Of a stretch of DNA of 64,000 nucleotides, positions 44,029 through 53,265 are shown one piece after another. The DNA is from Methanomassiliicoccus luminyensis B10. GTDB lineage: Archaea; Thermoplasmatota; Thermoplasmata; Methanomassiliicoccales; Methanomassiliicoccaceae. Within the stretch, counting starts at the first letter, position 1; each line of letters opens with the position of its first letter. The DNA lies in the NCBI RefSeq assembly GCF_000308215.1, contig NZ_CAJE01000004.1, positions 1-64,000 of the forward strand, read 5' to 3'. Both the position numbers and the translations under genes were made by a program. The notes below the pieces were generated by a model that saw only the letters and a list, made by a program, of their open reading frames with translations, was not told where the DNA came from and searched no databases.

Positions 44029-44161
44029 GGTGTCCGCTCCGGATCCATGCTCCTGAGCGAGAGTACCCCTATCTCTGCCTAGGGCCTCGCGCCGTATAAA
44101 AAGATGGCCAGCAAGTGGGACCCCTGCCTGAGCCCTGACGGTCTGGGCCTATTTTCCCAAA

Positions 44162-44169
44162 GTATATAA
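44162..44169 (+). promoter_or_regulatory. TATA box of the 44195 membrane protein gene
   Basis: GTATATAA lies 26-33 bases before the ATG at 44195, matching a leaderless transcript and fixing that start. Confidence 0.6.
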
Positions 44170-44194
44170 GCCTCATAAAGGTCATCCTGCCTCA

Positions 44195-44800
44195 ATGGCC
44201 GACCTGGGGACCATACTGATCGAGCTGTTCCAGCCATTGGGGGTGGGAGGCATGCTCCTGGCCCTGTTCGTGGTGTTATACGTCAACGCGCTGGGAGTGC
44301 CCACGCTGCCCGAGGTGTTCCTGGTGATCGCCTACACCACCGGGTACGGCATCGACCCCGTCACCCTGGCCGTCCTGATGCTGACAGTGGCCACGATAAG
44401 CGAGGCCGCCGGGCTGCTGACCCTGTACCTTCTGGTGAAGCGGGTCCGGGTCCCCCGCGTCATCGAACGGGCCTTCGATAAATATCACAACTTCCTGCTG
44501 CTGCGCGACGAACGCATGATACTGCTCGGGCGGATAGCCCCGCTGCTGTTCTTCATCGGAGCGTTCGTCGCGCTCGCCAAATGGGACCTCAAGCGCTCGC
44601 TCATCTACCAGGCCGTAGGCGGGCTGGCCAAGTACGGCCTCATCCTGGCGCTGGGGGAGCTGTTCCTGCAGTACACCGAGCAGGGCACCGCCACAACGGT
44701 CACGCTGGCCATCGTCGTCGTGGTGCTGGCCGTGTCCTTCCTGGCCTCCGTCCTGCGGCGGAGGAATATGGAAGAGCATGAGGAAGGCCGCCCGGCCTGA
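44195..44800 (+). CDS. Membrane protein, possibly DedA/VTT-like
   Basis: A 201-residue protein with about five membrane helices. The segment between helices two and three carries ALGVPTLPEVFLVIAYTTGYG, and the middle has RMILLGRIAPLLFFIGAFVAL. Arg-x-x-P within a re-entrant-like stretch recalls DedA/SNARE-associated (VTT) lipid scramblases. The match is partial, so the family name is tentative. The tail (RRRNMEEHEEGRPA) is cytoplasmic. It is convergent with the DUF1638 gene (3-base gap) and marks the return to core-like, GC-rich sequence. Confidence 0.6.
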   Translation: MADLGTILIELFQPLGVGGMLLALFVVLYVNALGVPTLPEVFLVIAYTTGYGIDPVTLAVLMLTVATISEAAGLLTLYLLVKRVRVPRVIERAFDKYHNFLLLRDERMILLGRIAPLLFFIGAFVALAKWDLKRSLIYQAVGGLAKYGLILALGELFLQYTEQGTATTVTLAIVVVVLAVSFLASVLRRRNMEEHEEGRPA

Positions 44801-44803
44801 GGC

Positions 44804-45493
44804 TCACTGTGCCGGGGTGCAGCTTTTCGGGGCCTCGGCCGGAGCGGGGCTTCCCGTGCGCGTTTCGTACTTCTCCCGGGCCAGCTCCTTGGTCCTCGCC
44901 AGCGCGTCCCTCAGCACTTCCAGCGTTCCGGCCCTGCACTCGTGCCTCAGCTTCAGCTCCTGGGCGGTCTTTTCGGACATCTTTATGAGCGCTTCCGTGT
45001 CGCACAGCCCGTCGTCGATGAACAGCACTCTGGAGTAGCCGTCGAACAGCTTGTCCAGGTACCACTCCATGTCGAAGCCCAGCTCCTCGTAGTTGGGGAC
45101 CTTCTCCTTGAGCTCCAGCTTTATCCGGTCCAGGCCCCTCTGGGCGAAGTAGGGGGTGTTGTACAGCGTCCCCGCGCACTTCCTCCTCTCCTTTGCGTAC
45201 TCCTCGGTGGTGAGGAGGACCCCGATGCAGTCGTCGGCATCCAATCTGACCGCGGGGACCCTGAGATCGTCCGTGATGTCCCGAAGCGAGCTGCAGATGC
45301 CATAGCCCAGCAGAACGGCGTCGACCCTGCCTTCCAGCGCATCGACCTTCTCCCGGACCGTCCTCTTGAGGTCATCCGGATAGATGTGCAGCCCGAACTC
45401 CAGGTATTCCTTGTAACCGATGTCCGGATCGTTCTCGGTCAGCACGTCCAGCTCTTTCTTGAACGACTCGCATGCAATGATCCCGATCTTCAT
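44804..45493 (-). CDS. DUF1638 domain-containing protein
   Basis: A 229-residue protein from ATG 45493 (MKIGIIACESFKKELDVL). It has the DUF1638 pattern: an N-terminal strand with IIACESF, VDAVLLGYGICSSL, RLDADDCIGVLLTTEEY and VLFIDDGLCDTEALI. In methanogens such proteins are often encoded near methylamine or other methyl-transfer genes and may handle corrinoid proteins; the biochemical role is not established. No such genes lie beside it here. A TATA-like AATATTA sits about 37-43 bases upstream (about 45530-45536). The C-terminal 20 residues are Pro/Ala-rich and unlikely to be structured. Confidence 0.85.
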   Translation of the reverse strand: MKIGIIACESFKKELDVLTENDPDIGYKEYLEFGLHIYPDDLKRTVREKVDALEGRVDAVLLGYGICSSLRDITDDLRVPAVRLDADDCIGVLLTTEEYAKERRKCAGTLYNTPYFAQRGLDRIKLELKEKVPNYEELGFDMEWYLDKLFDGYSRVLFIDDGLCDTEALIKMSEKTAQELKLRHECRAGTLEVLRDALARTKELAREKYETRTGSPAPAEAPKSCTPAQ

Positions 45494-45601
45494 GCTCTCA
45501 TCCCTTGTCGTTCTAACCACTACTTGCATAATATTTAGGTATTATGACGTAACATAATTCTATTACGAAAAGGGACCGACACGATCTCTGGACCTATGAT
45601 C

Positions 45602-46221
45602 TCATTTCCTCCCCACCTCCTCGGTATAGAGGTCCAGCGCTCTCCTGCTGGAGCGCCATTCGCTCTTCGCCCTGGTGGCGGGCGGCTCCCTTGCTTGGCC
45701 CGGAGGGCCAGGTACTTTGCTGAGTATGAGCCGTTCCCCTCCAGCTCCGCAAGGGGCTTGAGCTCGTCACGCTCCGTGCCCATGCAGGACGAGAAGTTCA
45801 GAAGCGACGCGGCCATGGCCATCCCGAGAAGGTCGGTCAGCGGGCCCAGGTTCCCGGCGTTCGCTCTGCTGAGGGCATCGAGATAACGATCCCTGTCCGC
45901 CGGCAGTATGTTCGCCAGCGGCCAATTGCGCTTCAGGAAATGCAGGTTCAGCAGCAGCCTCCCTATCCTCCCGTTGCCGTCGCTGAAGGGATGGATGCGA
46001 TCGAGACCATGATGCCGCCACGCTCCCAGGGTTAAAGCGTCCTCGCCGGCGAGGTCGCGCCGGTCGTACTCTCCGATGAGCTCGTCCATCGGGGGGACCA
46101 CTTTCTCTGGCCTCGGCGGTGCGAACGGTGCTCCCCCTATCACAACGTTCGCTCGCCTCCACTGCCCGGCGTCCGCCTTCAGTCCCTTGAACGCCTCTTC
46201 ATGCAGCTCGAGGACCGTCAC
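45602..46221 (-). pseudogene. Fic family protein, frameshifted and N-terminally short
   Basis: The Fic core is intact: IHPFSDGNGRIGRLLLN, the AMP-transfer motif HPFxDGNGR, with WRRANVVIGGAPFAPPRPEKV before it. The reading frame starts at GTG 46221 and lacks the N-terminal inhibitory helix region normally found. At the C-terminus the family's recognition segment is broken. After YSAKYLALRAKQGSRPP the frame drifts into PGRRANGAPAGERW. A one-base shift restores RAKSEWRSSRRALDLYTEEV, ending GRK and a TGA at 45602. Left as it is, the drifted frame runs on to 45535. So the DNA-binding tail is lost by a single-base indel at about 45665-45690. Either a pseudogene or a sequencing error. Confidence 0.75.
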
Positions 46222-46306
46222 GAGGTCGATGGCCCTGCCGCGCCGCCCGAGGAGACCTCTGCGCTTCTGGACGGGCCCGCGACGCCGAACGGGTCCTGGT
46301 CGGCAA

Positions 46307-46318
46307 AATAAAAATGGA
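46307..46318 (-). terminator. T-rich tract after the PQY-rich membrane protein gene
   Basis: On the minus strand CATTTTTATTTT lies about 25-35 bases after the stop of the 46342-46905 gene, a plausible archaeal terminator. Confidence 0.4.
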
Positions 46319-46341
46319 CGGAAAGGGGTTTGCGGCGCGGC

Positions 46342-46905
46342 TTATTGCGTGAACCACGTCTTGGCCTCTGGCATGTACAGGTACACCACCACTATCACAG
46401 GGATGACGATCCCTAGGCCCAGAGTGACGATGTCGAACGACGCGATCGCGCCGGCCGCCGCGGTGATCACGGAGAACGCCAGGAGGATGATGGCCACTAT
46501 GCGGGCCCAGCTCTTGCCCTTGAAGAACGCCCAGGCCAGCACGAAGAACAGGACCATGACGACCAGGAACATGATGCCGAGCGCCCCGAACAATGCGGCG
46601 CCGATGTCCAGCAGCTCCTCGGGAATGGTCACGCCCGTCTGCTGCTCGATCTCCGCTATGGTCGAGGCCGAGCCGAGGACCGCGGAGACGATGAAGAATA
46701 TCCCCGCCAGCGCCAGCGAGCCCAGGCCCCCCAGTATCTCCAGGATGGCCAGGATGGTGACCCCGAGAGGCCTCTGGCGGACCGGGGGCTGCGGGTACTG
46801 CTGCGGGTATTGGGGATACTGCTGGTACGCCGGCTGGTCGGCCGGGTACTGCGGAGGATATTGTTCCGGGAGCGGCTGCTCCGGATACTTTTGATCATCG
46901 GTCAT
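46342..46905 (-). CDS. Membrane protein with a Pro/Gln/Tyr-rich N-terminus
   Basis: A 187-residue protein starting at ATG 46905. The first 45 residues are a low-complexity P-Q-Y tract with repeated QYP triplets. RPLGVTILAILEILGG then opens four membrane helices. The R-P-x-G-V-T opening recurs in the 49608-50072 protein, so the two are distant paralogues of a small membrane family common in methanogens. The P-Q-Y tail is probably cytoplasmic and may bind proteins. A TATA (ATATATAAATA at 46928-46938) lies 23-33 bases upstream, making the message leaderless. Confidence 0.75.
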   Translation of the reverse strand: MTDDQKYPEQPLPEQYPPQYPADQPAYQQYPQYPQQYPQPPVRQRPLGVTILAILEILGGLGSLALAGIFFIVSAVLGSASTIAEIEQQTGVTIPEELLDIGAALFGALGIMFLVVMVLFFVLAWAFFKGKSWARIVAIILLAFSVITAAAGAIASFDIVTLGLGIVIPVIVVVYLYMPEAKTWFTQ

Positions 46906-46925
46906 GCGGTCCCTATCGCCCGCCC

Positions 46926-46940
46926 GAATATTTATATATT
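46926..46940 (-). promoter_or_regulatory. TATA box of the PQY-rich membrane protein
   Basis: On the minus strand the AT block GAATATATAAATATT lies about 25-35 bases before ATG 46905; this rules out the longer frame that opens at 46977. Confidence 0.6.
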
Positions 46941-47036
46941 CATCAGCAAAACTATTGCTCTCACGTTCCCCGGACAACTTCAGTGAGAACTGGGGCCATC
47001 ATGGTCAGTCCTTTCCTCGCCCTGGTTCGATCCCTT

Positions 47037-48926
47037 TCAGGCATCGCCTTTCGTATCCTGCCGCAGGGGGAGCCGCATCACGAACCTCGCTCCTTTGGTG
47101 TGGTCCCCGGGCATGCGGTCCTCCGCCCACACCTCGCCTCCCAGGTCCTCCACCAGCCTCTTCACGAAGTACAGGCCGAGCCCCCTGCTCACCGTCCTCG
47201 TCAGCCCCATCAGGCTCCGGTCGAAGATGACCTTCTTCCTTTCGTCCGGGATGCCCGGCCCGTTATCCTCGATGCTGATCCTGATCCCGTCCTCGCCGCG
47301 CACCGGCTCGAAATCCATGCGGATGTTCACGTCCAGAGGCCCGGCGGAGTGCTTTATGGCATTGCTGACGATGTTGGAGAAGGCGTTACGCAGCAGGCCC
47401 GAGGTCATCGCCGGGCAGTGGTCCGGAGCATCGAGGGTTATCACCACCTCCCTGCCAGGCGGGTCCTCGAACGCTTCCTTGACCTCCTTGAGCATCCGGC
47501 ACACGTCCACGGTCCCGGCGCCGTTCCTACCCGCTTCCAGCCTTTGCAGGTCCCGCACGTTGGCGATCAGCTCGGTGCTGTCCTCCAGCACCTCCAGCGG
47601 CTTGGTGATGTACTTCATATCGTCCTCTTCCAGATGGAGCCGCATCTCCGCCAGCTGCAGGTACCCCATGGCGGCGGTGTTGTAGTTGTTCACATCATGC
47701 GTCAGGACGTCCACGTACGTCTCCGCCCTCGACTTCGCTTCCGCCAGGTCCTTCTCCAGCGCCCTCCGCTCGGTGATGTCCACCACCGTGGACAGCGCAC
47801 CGATGATCTTCCCCCGCGGGTCCATGATGGGCGCCGCCGAGGAGATGATGGTCCCCACGCTCCCGTCGCCCCGTTCGATGTCGTACTCCTCGTTGATGAC
47901 CGTCTCCCCCTTGAGCGCCCTGGCCAGCTGGCGGTCCCGCTCTGTCTGGGGGCGTTCCGCCCCCGCTTTCCGCGGCCCCTGTCCTCCCCCATCCATGTCC
48001 CCCGGCCCGACTCCCCAGATCTGCTCGGTCATCCGGTTCACCTCCACGATGCGCCCCTCAGTGTCGGCGATGGCGACCCCCACCGGCAGGTTGTCGACGA
48101 TCGCTCTCAGCCGGGCCCGCTTCTCCTCCAATCTCCTTTGCGCGGTCTTGATCTCGGTGATGTCCGTCGCGGTGAGGATGAACCGCCCCCTCTCCAGGGG
48201 GATGAACGTCAGGATGTAATCTTTGGAGATCCCCTCGATGTGGCGGCCGTGGATGAAAGGGGCGCTTTTCATCCTCACGAGATCGGTGATGTCCATTAGC
48301 GGGGGCAGGTCCCAGGTCCTCGCCACCTCGGACATCCTCTTCCCCGCGACCTCGCTCAGCGACCCCGCTCCCAGGGCCTTCAGCGCGGGAGGGTTGGCGT
48401 CCTCCAAGGTCCAGTCCGCTACCTTGCCCCGGTCGTCCAGCTCGTACCTGAGCACCGCCGCGATGTCCTGGGTGTTCTCGAACAGGCCGCGGTACTTGGC
48501 CTCGCTCTCCTTCAGCGCCTCCTCGGCCCTCTTCCGGTCGGTGATGTCCCTGGCCGTGCCGGTCAGGCCGATGACCCTGCCGCGCTCGTCGTGCAGCGGC
48601 GCCCTGGTGGTCTGGAAGGTACGGCAGCCCTCCCGCGTCCTAACAACCTCTTCTACGGTGAGGTCGCTGTTGGCGTCCATGACCTGGCGGTCCATGGCCA
48701 TGATCTCCCTGCCCGTGGCGGGGTCGAACTGCAACTCGACGTCGGACCGCCCCACCACGTCCTCCAGGTCCCTGCCGAGGATGCGCAGCAGAGCTGGATT
48801 GGCCACCATGTAGCGGCCTTCCCGGTCCTTCATGAACATGGGGTCGCTGGTGGTCCTCATGATGGCCAGGAGCCTTTCGTCCATGGCCCTCAGCTCCTCC
48901 ACCCGCCCTTCCTGTGATCTTACCAT
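47037..48926 (-). CDS. PAS-domain sensor histidine kinase
   Basis: A 629-residue cytoplasmic sensor kinase with no membrane segment. Three PAS domains occur at about 15-130 (TSDPMFMKDREGRYMVANPA, then DITDRKRAEEAL), 140-265 (ending TDITEIKTAQRRL) and 275-395 (VDNLPVGVAIADTEGRIVEVN). The phosphoacceptor helix has VDVLTHDVNNYNTAAMGYL, a form of H-box common in archaeal kinases. The ATPase domain shows NIVSNAIKHS (N-box), EDNGPGI (G1) and SRGLGLYFVKRLVED (G2). No response regulator is next to it, as is usual for archaea, so its partner is elsewhere. The ligand of the PAS domains is unknown. Confidence 0.93.
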   Translation of the reverse strand: MVRSQEGRVEELRAMDERLLAIMRTTSDPMFMKDREGRYMVANPALLRILGRDLEDVVGRSDVELQFDPATGREIMAMDRQVMDANSDLTVEEVVRTREGCRTFQTTRAPLHDERGRVIGLTGTARDITDRKRAEEALKESEAKYRGLFENTQDIAAVLRYELDDRGKVADWTLEDANPPALKALGAGSLSEVAGKRMSEVARTWDLPPLMDITDLVRMKSAPFIHGRHIEGISKDYILTFIPLERGRFILTATDITEIKTAQRRLEEKRARLRAIVDNLPVGVAIADTEGRIVEVNRMTEQIWGVGPGDMDGGGQGPRKAGAERPQTERDRQLARALKGETVINEEYDIERGDGSVGTIISSAAPIMDPRGKIIGALSTVVDITERRALEKDLAEAKSRAETYVDVLTHDVNNYNTAAMGYLQLAEMRLHLEEDDMKYITKPLEVLEDSTELIANVRDLQRLEAGRNGAGTVDVCRMLKEVKEAFEDPPGREVVITLDAPDHCPAMTSGLLRNAFSNIVSNAIKHSAGPLDVNIRMDFEPVRGEDGIRISIEDNGPGIPDERKKVIFDRSLMGLTRTVSRGLGLYFVKRLVEDLGGEVWAEDRMPGDHTKGARFVMRLPLRQDTKGDA

Positions 48927-49080
48927 CCTGCCTCAGCCTGACGACCTTGTGAACAACGGTAGTTAATAATTTGCCAGGGGAGGCGTCCCGGGACGCCGGG
49001 CGAAACGTTCATAGGCGGGGAGGTCATGAAAGGAAATCCTGGCCGGGGGTCGGCCCGGCCTCATCACGGAAGGGTTTGGG

Positions 49081-49410
49081 ATGATCGTAAGGTTCCGCAT
49101 GTCCAAGGACGCGCCGGAGGCGAAGGAGCTGGCATCGAAGCTCCGCAGCGACCACTACTGCCCCCTGGGCGGCCCGGACGGACTGATAGGGTTCGTCAGG
49201 AAGGTGGAGGAGCAGGACGGTCAGGCCTACATCACTGCGGAGATCGGCGACCCCGATACCGTTGACCAGATCACCAGGGGGTACGGTTACGCCGAGCCGG
49301 TGGAGGTGGACCTGGACGCCAAGGGGGCCAACCCCCTCCTCAGCTACATGCGCTCCCGCTTCCCCCGGTGCGCGCCCCAGCTCCGGCTGCACATCGCCGG
49401 GGAGCGGTGA
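49081..49410 (+). CDS. Small hypothetical protein
   Basis: A 109-residue soluble protein with alternating strands and helices (MIVRFRMSKDAPEAKELASKL; GLIGFVRKVEEQDGQAYITAEI). No catalytic motif, metal ligands or family seen. The ATG at 49081 directly follows GGGTTTGGG. It stands alone between the histidine kinase (divergent) and the 49608 gene (convergent). Codon use is typical of the core genes, so it is likely real. Confidence 0.55.
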   Translation: MIVRFRMSKDAPEAKELASKLRSDHYCPLGGPDGLIGFVRKVEEQDGQAYITAEIGDPDTVDQITRGYGYAEPVEVDLDAKGANPLLSYMRSRFPRCAPQLRLHIAGER

Positions 49411-49607
49411 ACGCGCCCTACGCAGAATATATTATATTGTCTTTCTGCATTATAAGAACAGAAAGTATTTATCCTAGGGCATCAGTTAGTGGTCGTACAT
49501 CTGAAAGCACCGTTGTCCCCGCTGGGGGACTAGCCCGAACAGCAGACGGGAGCTTTCCGATGCTATCCCCACCTTATTCTCGCCTACCATTTCGGCATGG
49601 GCCACGC

Positions 49608-50072
49608 TCATTTCTTCCGGAAGAACCGCCTGACCTTCCCGGTGCTCAGGTACGCCAGCACCATGACGGGCGGGATGGAGCTGATCAGCGCCGCCCTCGC
49701 CGCTTCCGAGGAGAACCCCTCGATGTAGGCGTTGTACGCCGAGAGAATGATGTTCAGCACGGCGAACAGGAACACCCAGGTCCACACCCAGCCCCAGCCG
49801 CGGAAGCACCCCACCGCGATGGCGGCATAGGTCACCGCGACCAGGAAGGTGAACAGCCCCAGCACCGAGAGGGCGATGGCCACGATCACCACCAGCCAGA
49901 TCGGGCCGGTCGGCAGCAGAGCGGGCAGCCTGCCCGCGCTCATCCCGGCCCACTGCATGAAGCCGGTCGCGGTCATAAGCGCCACTGCCGCCAGCACCAG
50001 GTACATGGCACCGACGACGGTCACGCCGAAAGGTCTCTTCCTCTTGCGCGACCGGCGCGGCCTCCTGCGCAT
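49608..50072 (-). CDS. Four-helix membrane protein, paralogue of the PQY-rich protein
   Basis: A 154-residue protein with a very basic N-terminus (MRRRPRRSRKRKRPFG) and then RPFGVTVVGAMYLVLAAVA, similar in pattern to the 46342-46905 membrane domain. Four membrane helices follow, and it ends with RRFFRKK, so both ends are cytoplasmic and positively charged. It is divergent from pgk with about 110 bases between starts. No specific function can be given. Confidence 0.7.
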   Translation of the reverse strand: MRRRPRRSRKRKRPFGVTVVGAMYLVLAAVALMTATGFMQWAGMSAGRLPALLPTGPIWLVVIVAIALSVLGLFTFLVAVTYAAIAVGCFRGWGWVWTWVFLFAVLNIILSAYNAYIEGFSSEAARAALISSIPPVMVLAYLSTGKVRRFFRKK

Positions 50073-50188
50073 GCCCGCTCATCCGGGTATGCGTTTTTAG
50101 CTCTTCCCTTTCATTCTCGCGGCGCGCGGGCGCGCCGACCGCCGCACAAGATATTACCCTCCTGCTCCAAAGCTGTACGACGGTGGTC

Positions 50189-51388
50189 ATGAGGTACATC
50201 GACGAGATGGACATCGATGGGAAACGCGTTCTGCTCAGAGTGGACTATAACGTGCCCATGGAGAACGGCAGGGTAGAGGACGACGCGCGCATTAAGGCAT
50301 CATTGCCGACCATCCGATACGCTCTGGACCGGGGCTGTTCGCTGGTCATCATCTCCCACATGGGCAGGCCCAAGGGGAAGGCGGTGCCGGAGCTGTCGCT
50401 GGCGCCGGTGAGCGAGCATCTCTCCCGGCTGCTCGGCCGGAGCGTGCGCTTCGTCGGCGACATAGTGGGACCGAAGGCCCGGCAGGCCGCGGAGGAGCTG
50501 TGGCCAGGAGAGATGCTCATGCTGGAGAACCTGAGGTTCGACCCGCGGGAAGAGGAGAACGACAAGGAGTTCTCCAGGGAGCTGGCGTCGTATGGCCAAG
50601 TATACATCGACGACGCCTTCTCCAACGCCCACCGGGCCCACGCCTCCAACGTGGGGGTGGTGAGGTACCTGCCCGAGAGCGGGGGCGGGCTGCAGATGAA
50701 GACCGAGCTAAGCTCGCTGCAGAGGGCCCTGGACCTTCCCCGGAGGCCGCTGGTCGCGGTGATCGGGGGGGCCAAGGTAGCCGGGAAGATAGCGGCGTTG
50801 GAGAACCTGCACGGCAGGGTCGACAAGATGCTCCTGGGCGGGGGCATGGCCTACCCGTTCCTGGCGGCGCAGGGGAGGCCGGTGGACGGCGCCTCCCCGG
50901 ACGAGGCGACGGTCGAGCGGGCCAGGGGGATGCTGGAAAGGGACCGGGACCACAAGCTGGTGTTCCCGGTGGACATGGTCGCGGCGGACAGGAAGAGCGA
51001 GGACGCCTTTGCCGAAGTGGTGCCCATCGACGAGCTGGGTAACAGGCTGGGGCTGGACATCGGCCCGAGGACCGCCCAGATCTTCAGGGAGGAGATAGCC
51101 AGGGCGGGGACGGTCATCTGGAACGGGCCCATGGGCGTGTTCGAGATGGAGCCGTTCAGCCATGGGACCAGGACGGTGGCGGAGGCCATCGCGGCGTCCC
51201 CGGCGTTCTCCCTGGTGGGCGGCGGGGACACCGGCTCCGCGCTGGACCAGTACGGCCTGAGGGACCGGACGTCCTACGTATCCACGGGAGGAGGGGCCTT
51301 CCTGGAGGCGCTGACCGGACGGGAGCTCCCGGCGGTGGAAGCTCTGGACACCGACAAGGGAATGATAACCACCCGGACCATCGCGTGA
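50189..51388 (+). CDS. pgk: Phosphoglycerate kinase
   Basis: A 399-residue enzyme from ATG 50189 (GTG 50183 would add two residues). It converts 1,3-bisphosphoglycerate and ADP to 3-phosphoglycerate and ATP. The signatures are present in order: KRVLLRVDYNVPM, VIISHMGRPKGK, MLENLRFDPREEENDKEF, AHRAHASNVGVV, AVIGGAKVAGKI, WNGPMGVFEMEPFSHGT and SLVGGGDTGSAL. It lies next to the aldolase-PfkB-GAPDH operon but on the opposite strand, ending one base before its end, so the two units face each other. In this cell it is both glycolytic and gluconeogenic, and its product feeds cpgS. Confidence 0.97.
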   Translation: MRYIDEMDIDGKRVLLRVDYNVPMENGRVEDDARIKASLPTIRYALDRGCSLVIISHMGRPKGKAVPELSLAPVSEHLSRLLGRSVRFVGDIVGPKARQAAEELWPGEMLMLENLRFDPREEENDKEFSRELASYGQVYIDDAFSNAHRAHASNVGVVRYLPESGGGLQMKTELSSLQRALDLPRRPLVAVIGGAKVAGKIAALENLHGRVDKMLLGGGMAYPFLAAQGRPVDGASPDEATVERARGMLERDRDHKLVFPVDMVAADRKSEDAFAEVVPIDELGNRLGLDIGPRTAQIFREEIARAGTVIWNGPMGVFEMEPFSHGTRTVAEAIAASPAFSLVGGGDTGSALDQYGLRDRTSYVSTGGGAFLEALTGRELPAVEALDTDKGMITTRTIA

Positions 51389-52276
51389 TCATCCGTCCCG
51401 GTAGATGCGCATCGCCTCTTCCGCCGTGGCGTCGTCGACGGTGACCGCATAAACAGCGTTGCAGAACCGCACCGCCTCGTCCAGGGACTTCTGGTGGACG
51501 TTCCGCCCGGTGGCGTTCCCCACCGCCCCGGAGATGTGGACCTGATCGTGCAGCCTCTGCAGGAACGCCTCCACTCCCATGCGCTCCCCGCCTGAGCAGA
51601 TCAGACCGGTCCTTCCGGCCGCCCGCACCGCCTCGCGCAGGCGTTCCGCGGCGTCCTCCCCCCGGGGATAGTTCACCTTGACGAAATCCGCCCCCAGGGC
51701 CGCTCCCACCCCGGCGGCGCCGGCGATCAGGTGGGGGTCCTTCTCGTCCGCCACCCCCTTCCCGCGCGGGTACATCCATAGTATCGTGACGAGCCCGTGC
51801 CGGTGAGCTCGGCGCACCAGCTGCGCCGCCTCCCTCAGCATCACCGCCTCGTGCTCGCTGCCCAGGTACACGGTGTATCCGACCCCCATGATCCTGAGGC
51901 CGTTCTCGGCCTTCAGCTCCGCTACCTGGTCGACCTCCATCCATTGCAGGCTCAGAGGCTCGGCCTGCTCCGTCCTTACCAGGTGCGTCTTGGAGTTCAG
52001 CTTGACGATGTAGGGGACGTCCGGATGGTCCATGGCGTACCTGGCCACCAGCCCGAACTGGGTGGCGAACGCTCCGATGCGGGCGCGGTCGGCGATGCGG
52101 AACAGGTGCTCGGGGCCCCCGTCCTCCTCAGAGATCCCCTCGCCGTGGAAGTCGTCGTTGAGGTGCTCCACCTTTTGGTCGCCGGCGAACAGCATCAGGC
52201 GGCCCTTGCCCCCGGTGAGCGAGGAGTAGTTGTCCATGAACTCCCGCCTCTCCGCCGGGGGGACGTCCAGCGGCAC
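51389..52276 (-). CDS. fba: Class I fructose-1,6-bisphosphate aldolase, archaeal type
   Basis: A 295-residue enzyme of the DhnA/archaeal class I family, splitting fructose 1,6-bisphosphate into dihydroxyacetone phosphate and glyceraldehyde 3-phosphate. Seen: GRLMLFAGDQKVEHLNDDF near the N-terminus, PYIVKLNSKTHLV, LWMYPRGKGVADEKDPHLIAG, and GADFVKVNYP with the Schiff-base Lys. The start is set at a GTG that overlaps the TAG of the PfkB gene (TAGTG). It matches the N-terminus VPLDVPPAERREF usual in this group and sits 16-21 bases after AGGAGG. Final gene of a three-gene glycolytic operon. Confidence 0.93.
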   Translation of the reverse strand: MPLDVPPAERREFMDNYSSLTGGKGRLMLFAGDQKVEHLNDDFHGEGISEEDGGPEHLFRIADRARIGAFATQFGLVARYAMDHPDVPYIVKLNSKTHLVRTEQAEPLSLQWMEVDQVAELKAENGLRIMGVGYTVYLGSEHEAVMLREAAQLVRRAHRHGLVTILWMYPRGKGVADEKDPHLIAGAAGVGAALGADFVKVNYPRGEDAAERLREAVRAAGRTGLICSGGERMGVEAFLQRLHDQVHISGAVGNATGRNVHQKSLDEAVRFCNAVYAVTVDDATAEEAMRIYRDG

Positions 52277-53265
52277 TATCGTCCTGGCGCCGACAGTACC
52301 ACCTCCTTCGAGATGTCCCTTAGCTCGACCCGCGGCACCATATCCATCACGTCCCTCTTGCCCGCTCTGGCCGTTCCGGGCTTCAGCGCAGTGGCGGTGC
52401 CCGCGGCCGCGGCGTGAACGAGGCACTCCCTCTCCCCCATGCCGTTCGCCAGGCCGTAGATGAACCCGGCCACGGACGAATCCCCCACGCCCACGCTGTT
52501 CACCGCGTCCACCTTGGGAGGGATGGCCCAATATCTCTTCCCCTCGCCGACCAGCACGATCCCGTCGGGGCCCATGGACACCAGCGCGGTCGAGGCCCCC
52601 ATATCCCTCGCTTCCTCGGCCGCCTCCAGGACATCCTCCACGCTCCCCAGCTCCCGGCCCACCAGGCCGGCCAGCTCGCGCCGGTTCGGCTTGATGTAGT
52701 CGGGCCCCGCCTCGATCCCCACCTTCAGCGCCTCCCCGTCCGCGTCCAGGAGGGTGGGCACCCCCTTCCGCTTCATCGTCGCTATGATGCGGCGGTACGT
52801 CTCCGGATGCACTCCCTGGGGAAGGCTGCCCCCCATGGACATGAAGGAAGCGTCCTCGATGCCGTCGACCTTCTTCAATAAAGCCCCCAGTTCGTACGGC
52901 GATACCTCCGGCCCGCTGGTGGACAGCAGCATCTGCCTCCCTCCGCCGCGGTCATTGACGATGATGTTCGTTCGCGTCTCCCCGGAGATGCGGATGAACT
53001 CGCATCTCACCCCCTCGTTGATGAGGCGGCACTCCAGCTCGTCCCCGGCGAAGCCGCCGGTGAAGCCGAGGGCCTTGTTGGGCACCCCCATGTTGGTGAG
53101 CACCCGGGAGACGTCGATGCCCTTGCCCCCGGCGTAGCGGCACTCCTTGCCCACCCGGTTGGTCTCCCCGAACTCTATCCTGTCGACCCAGAAGGTGCGG
53201 TCGATGGCCGGGTTCAGGGCCAGTGTGCAGATCGTGCGCCCCTTTCCCGGGGCCGCGGCCCTCAC
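52276..53265 (-). CDS. PfkB-family sugar kinase (1-phosphofructokinase-like)
   Basis: A 329-residue ribokinase-fold kinase. TLALNPAIDRTFWVDRIEFGE and AGGKGIDVSRVLTNMGV define the FruK/LacC branch, which phosphorylates fructose 1-phosphate or similar. SVGVGDSSVAGFIYG holds the catalytic Asp and anion hole; the usual GAGD is GVGD here. It starts with GTG overlapping the TGA of the GAPDH gene and is followed by aldolase, so its product is probably fructose 1,6-bisphosphate. It may therefore be this organism's glycolytic phosphofructokinase, using ATP rather than ADP; this is inference, and fructose 1-phosphate or tagatose 6-phosphate remain possible substrates. Confidence 0.85.
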   Translation of the reverse strand: MRAAAPGKGRTICTLALNPAIDRTFWVDRIEFGETNRVGKECRYAGGKGIDVSRVLTNMGVPNKALGFTGGFAGDELECRLINEGVRCEFIRISGETRTNIIVNDRGGGRQMLLSTSGPEVSPYELGALLKKVDGIEDASFMSMGGSLPQGVHPETYRRIIATMKRKGVPTLLDADGEALKVGIEAGPDYIKPNRRELAGLVGRELGSVEDVLEAAEEARDMGASTALVSMGPDGIVLVGEGKRYWAIPPKVDAVNSVGVGDSSVAGFIYGLANGMGERECLVHAAAAGTATALKPGTARAGKRDVMDMVPRVELRDISKEVVLSAPGR

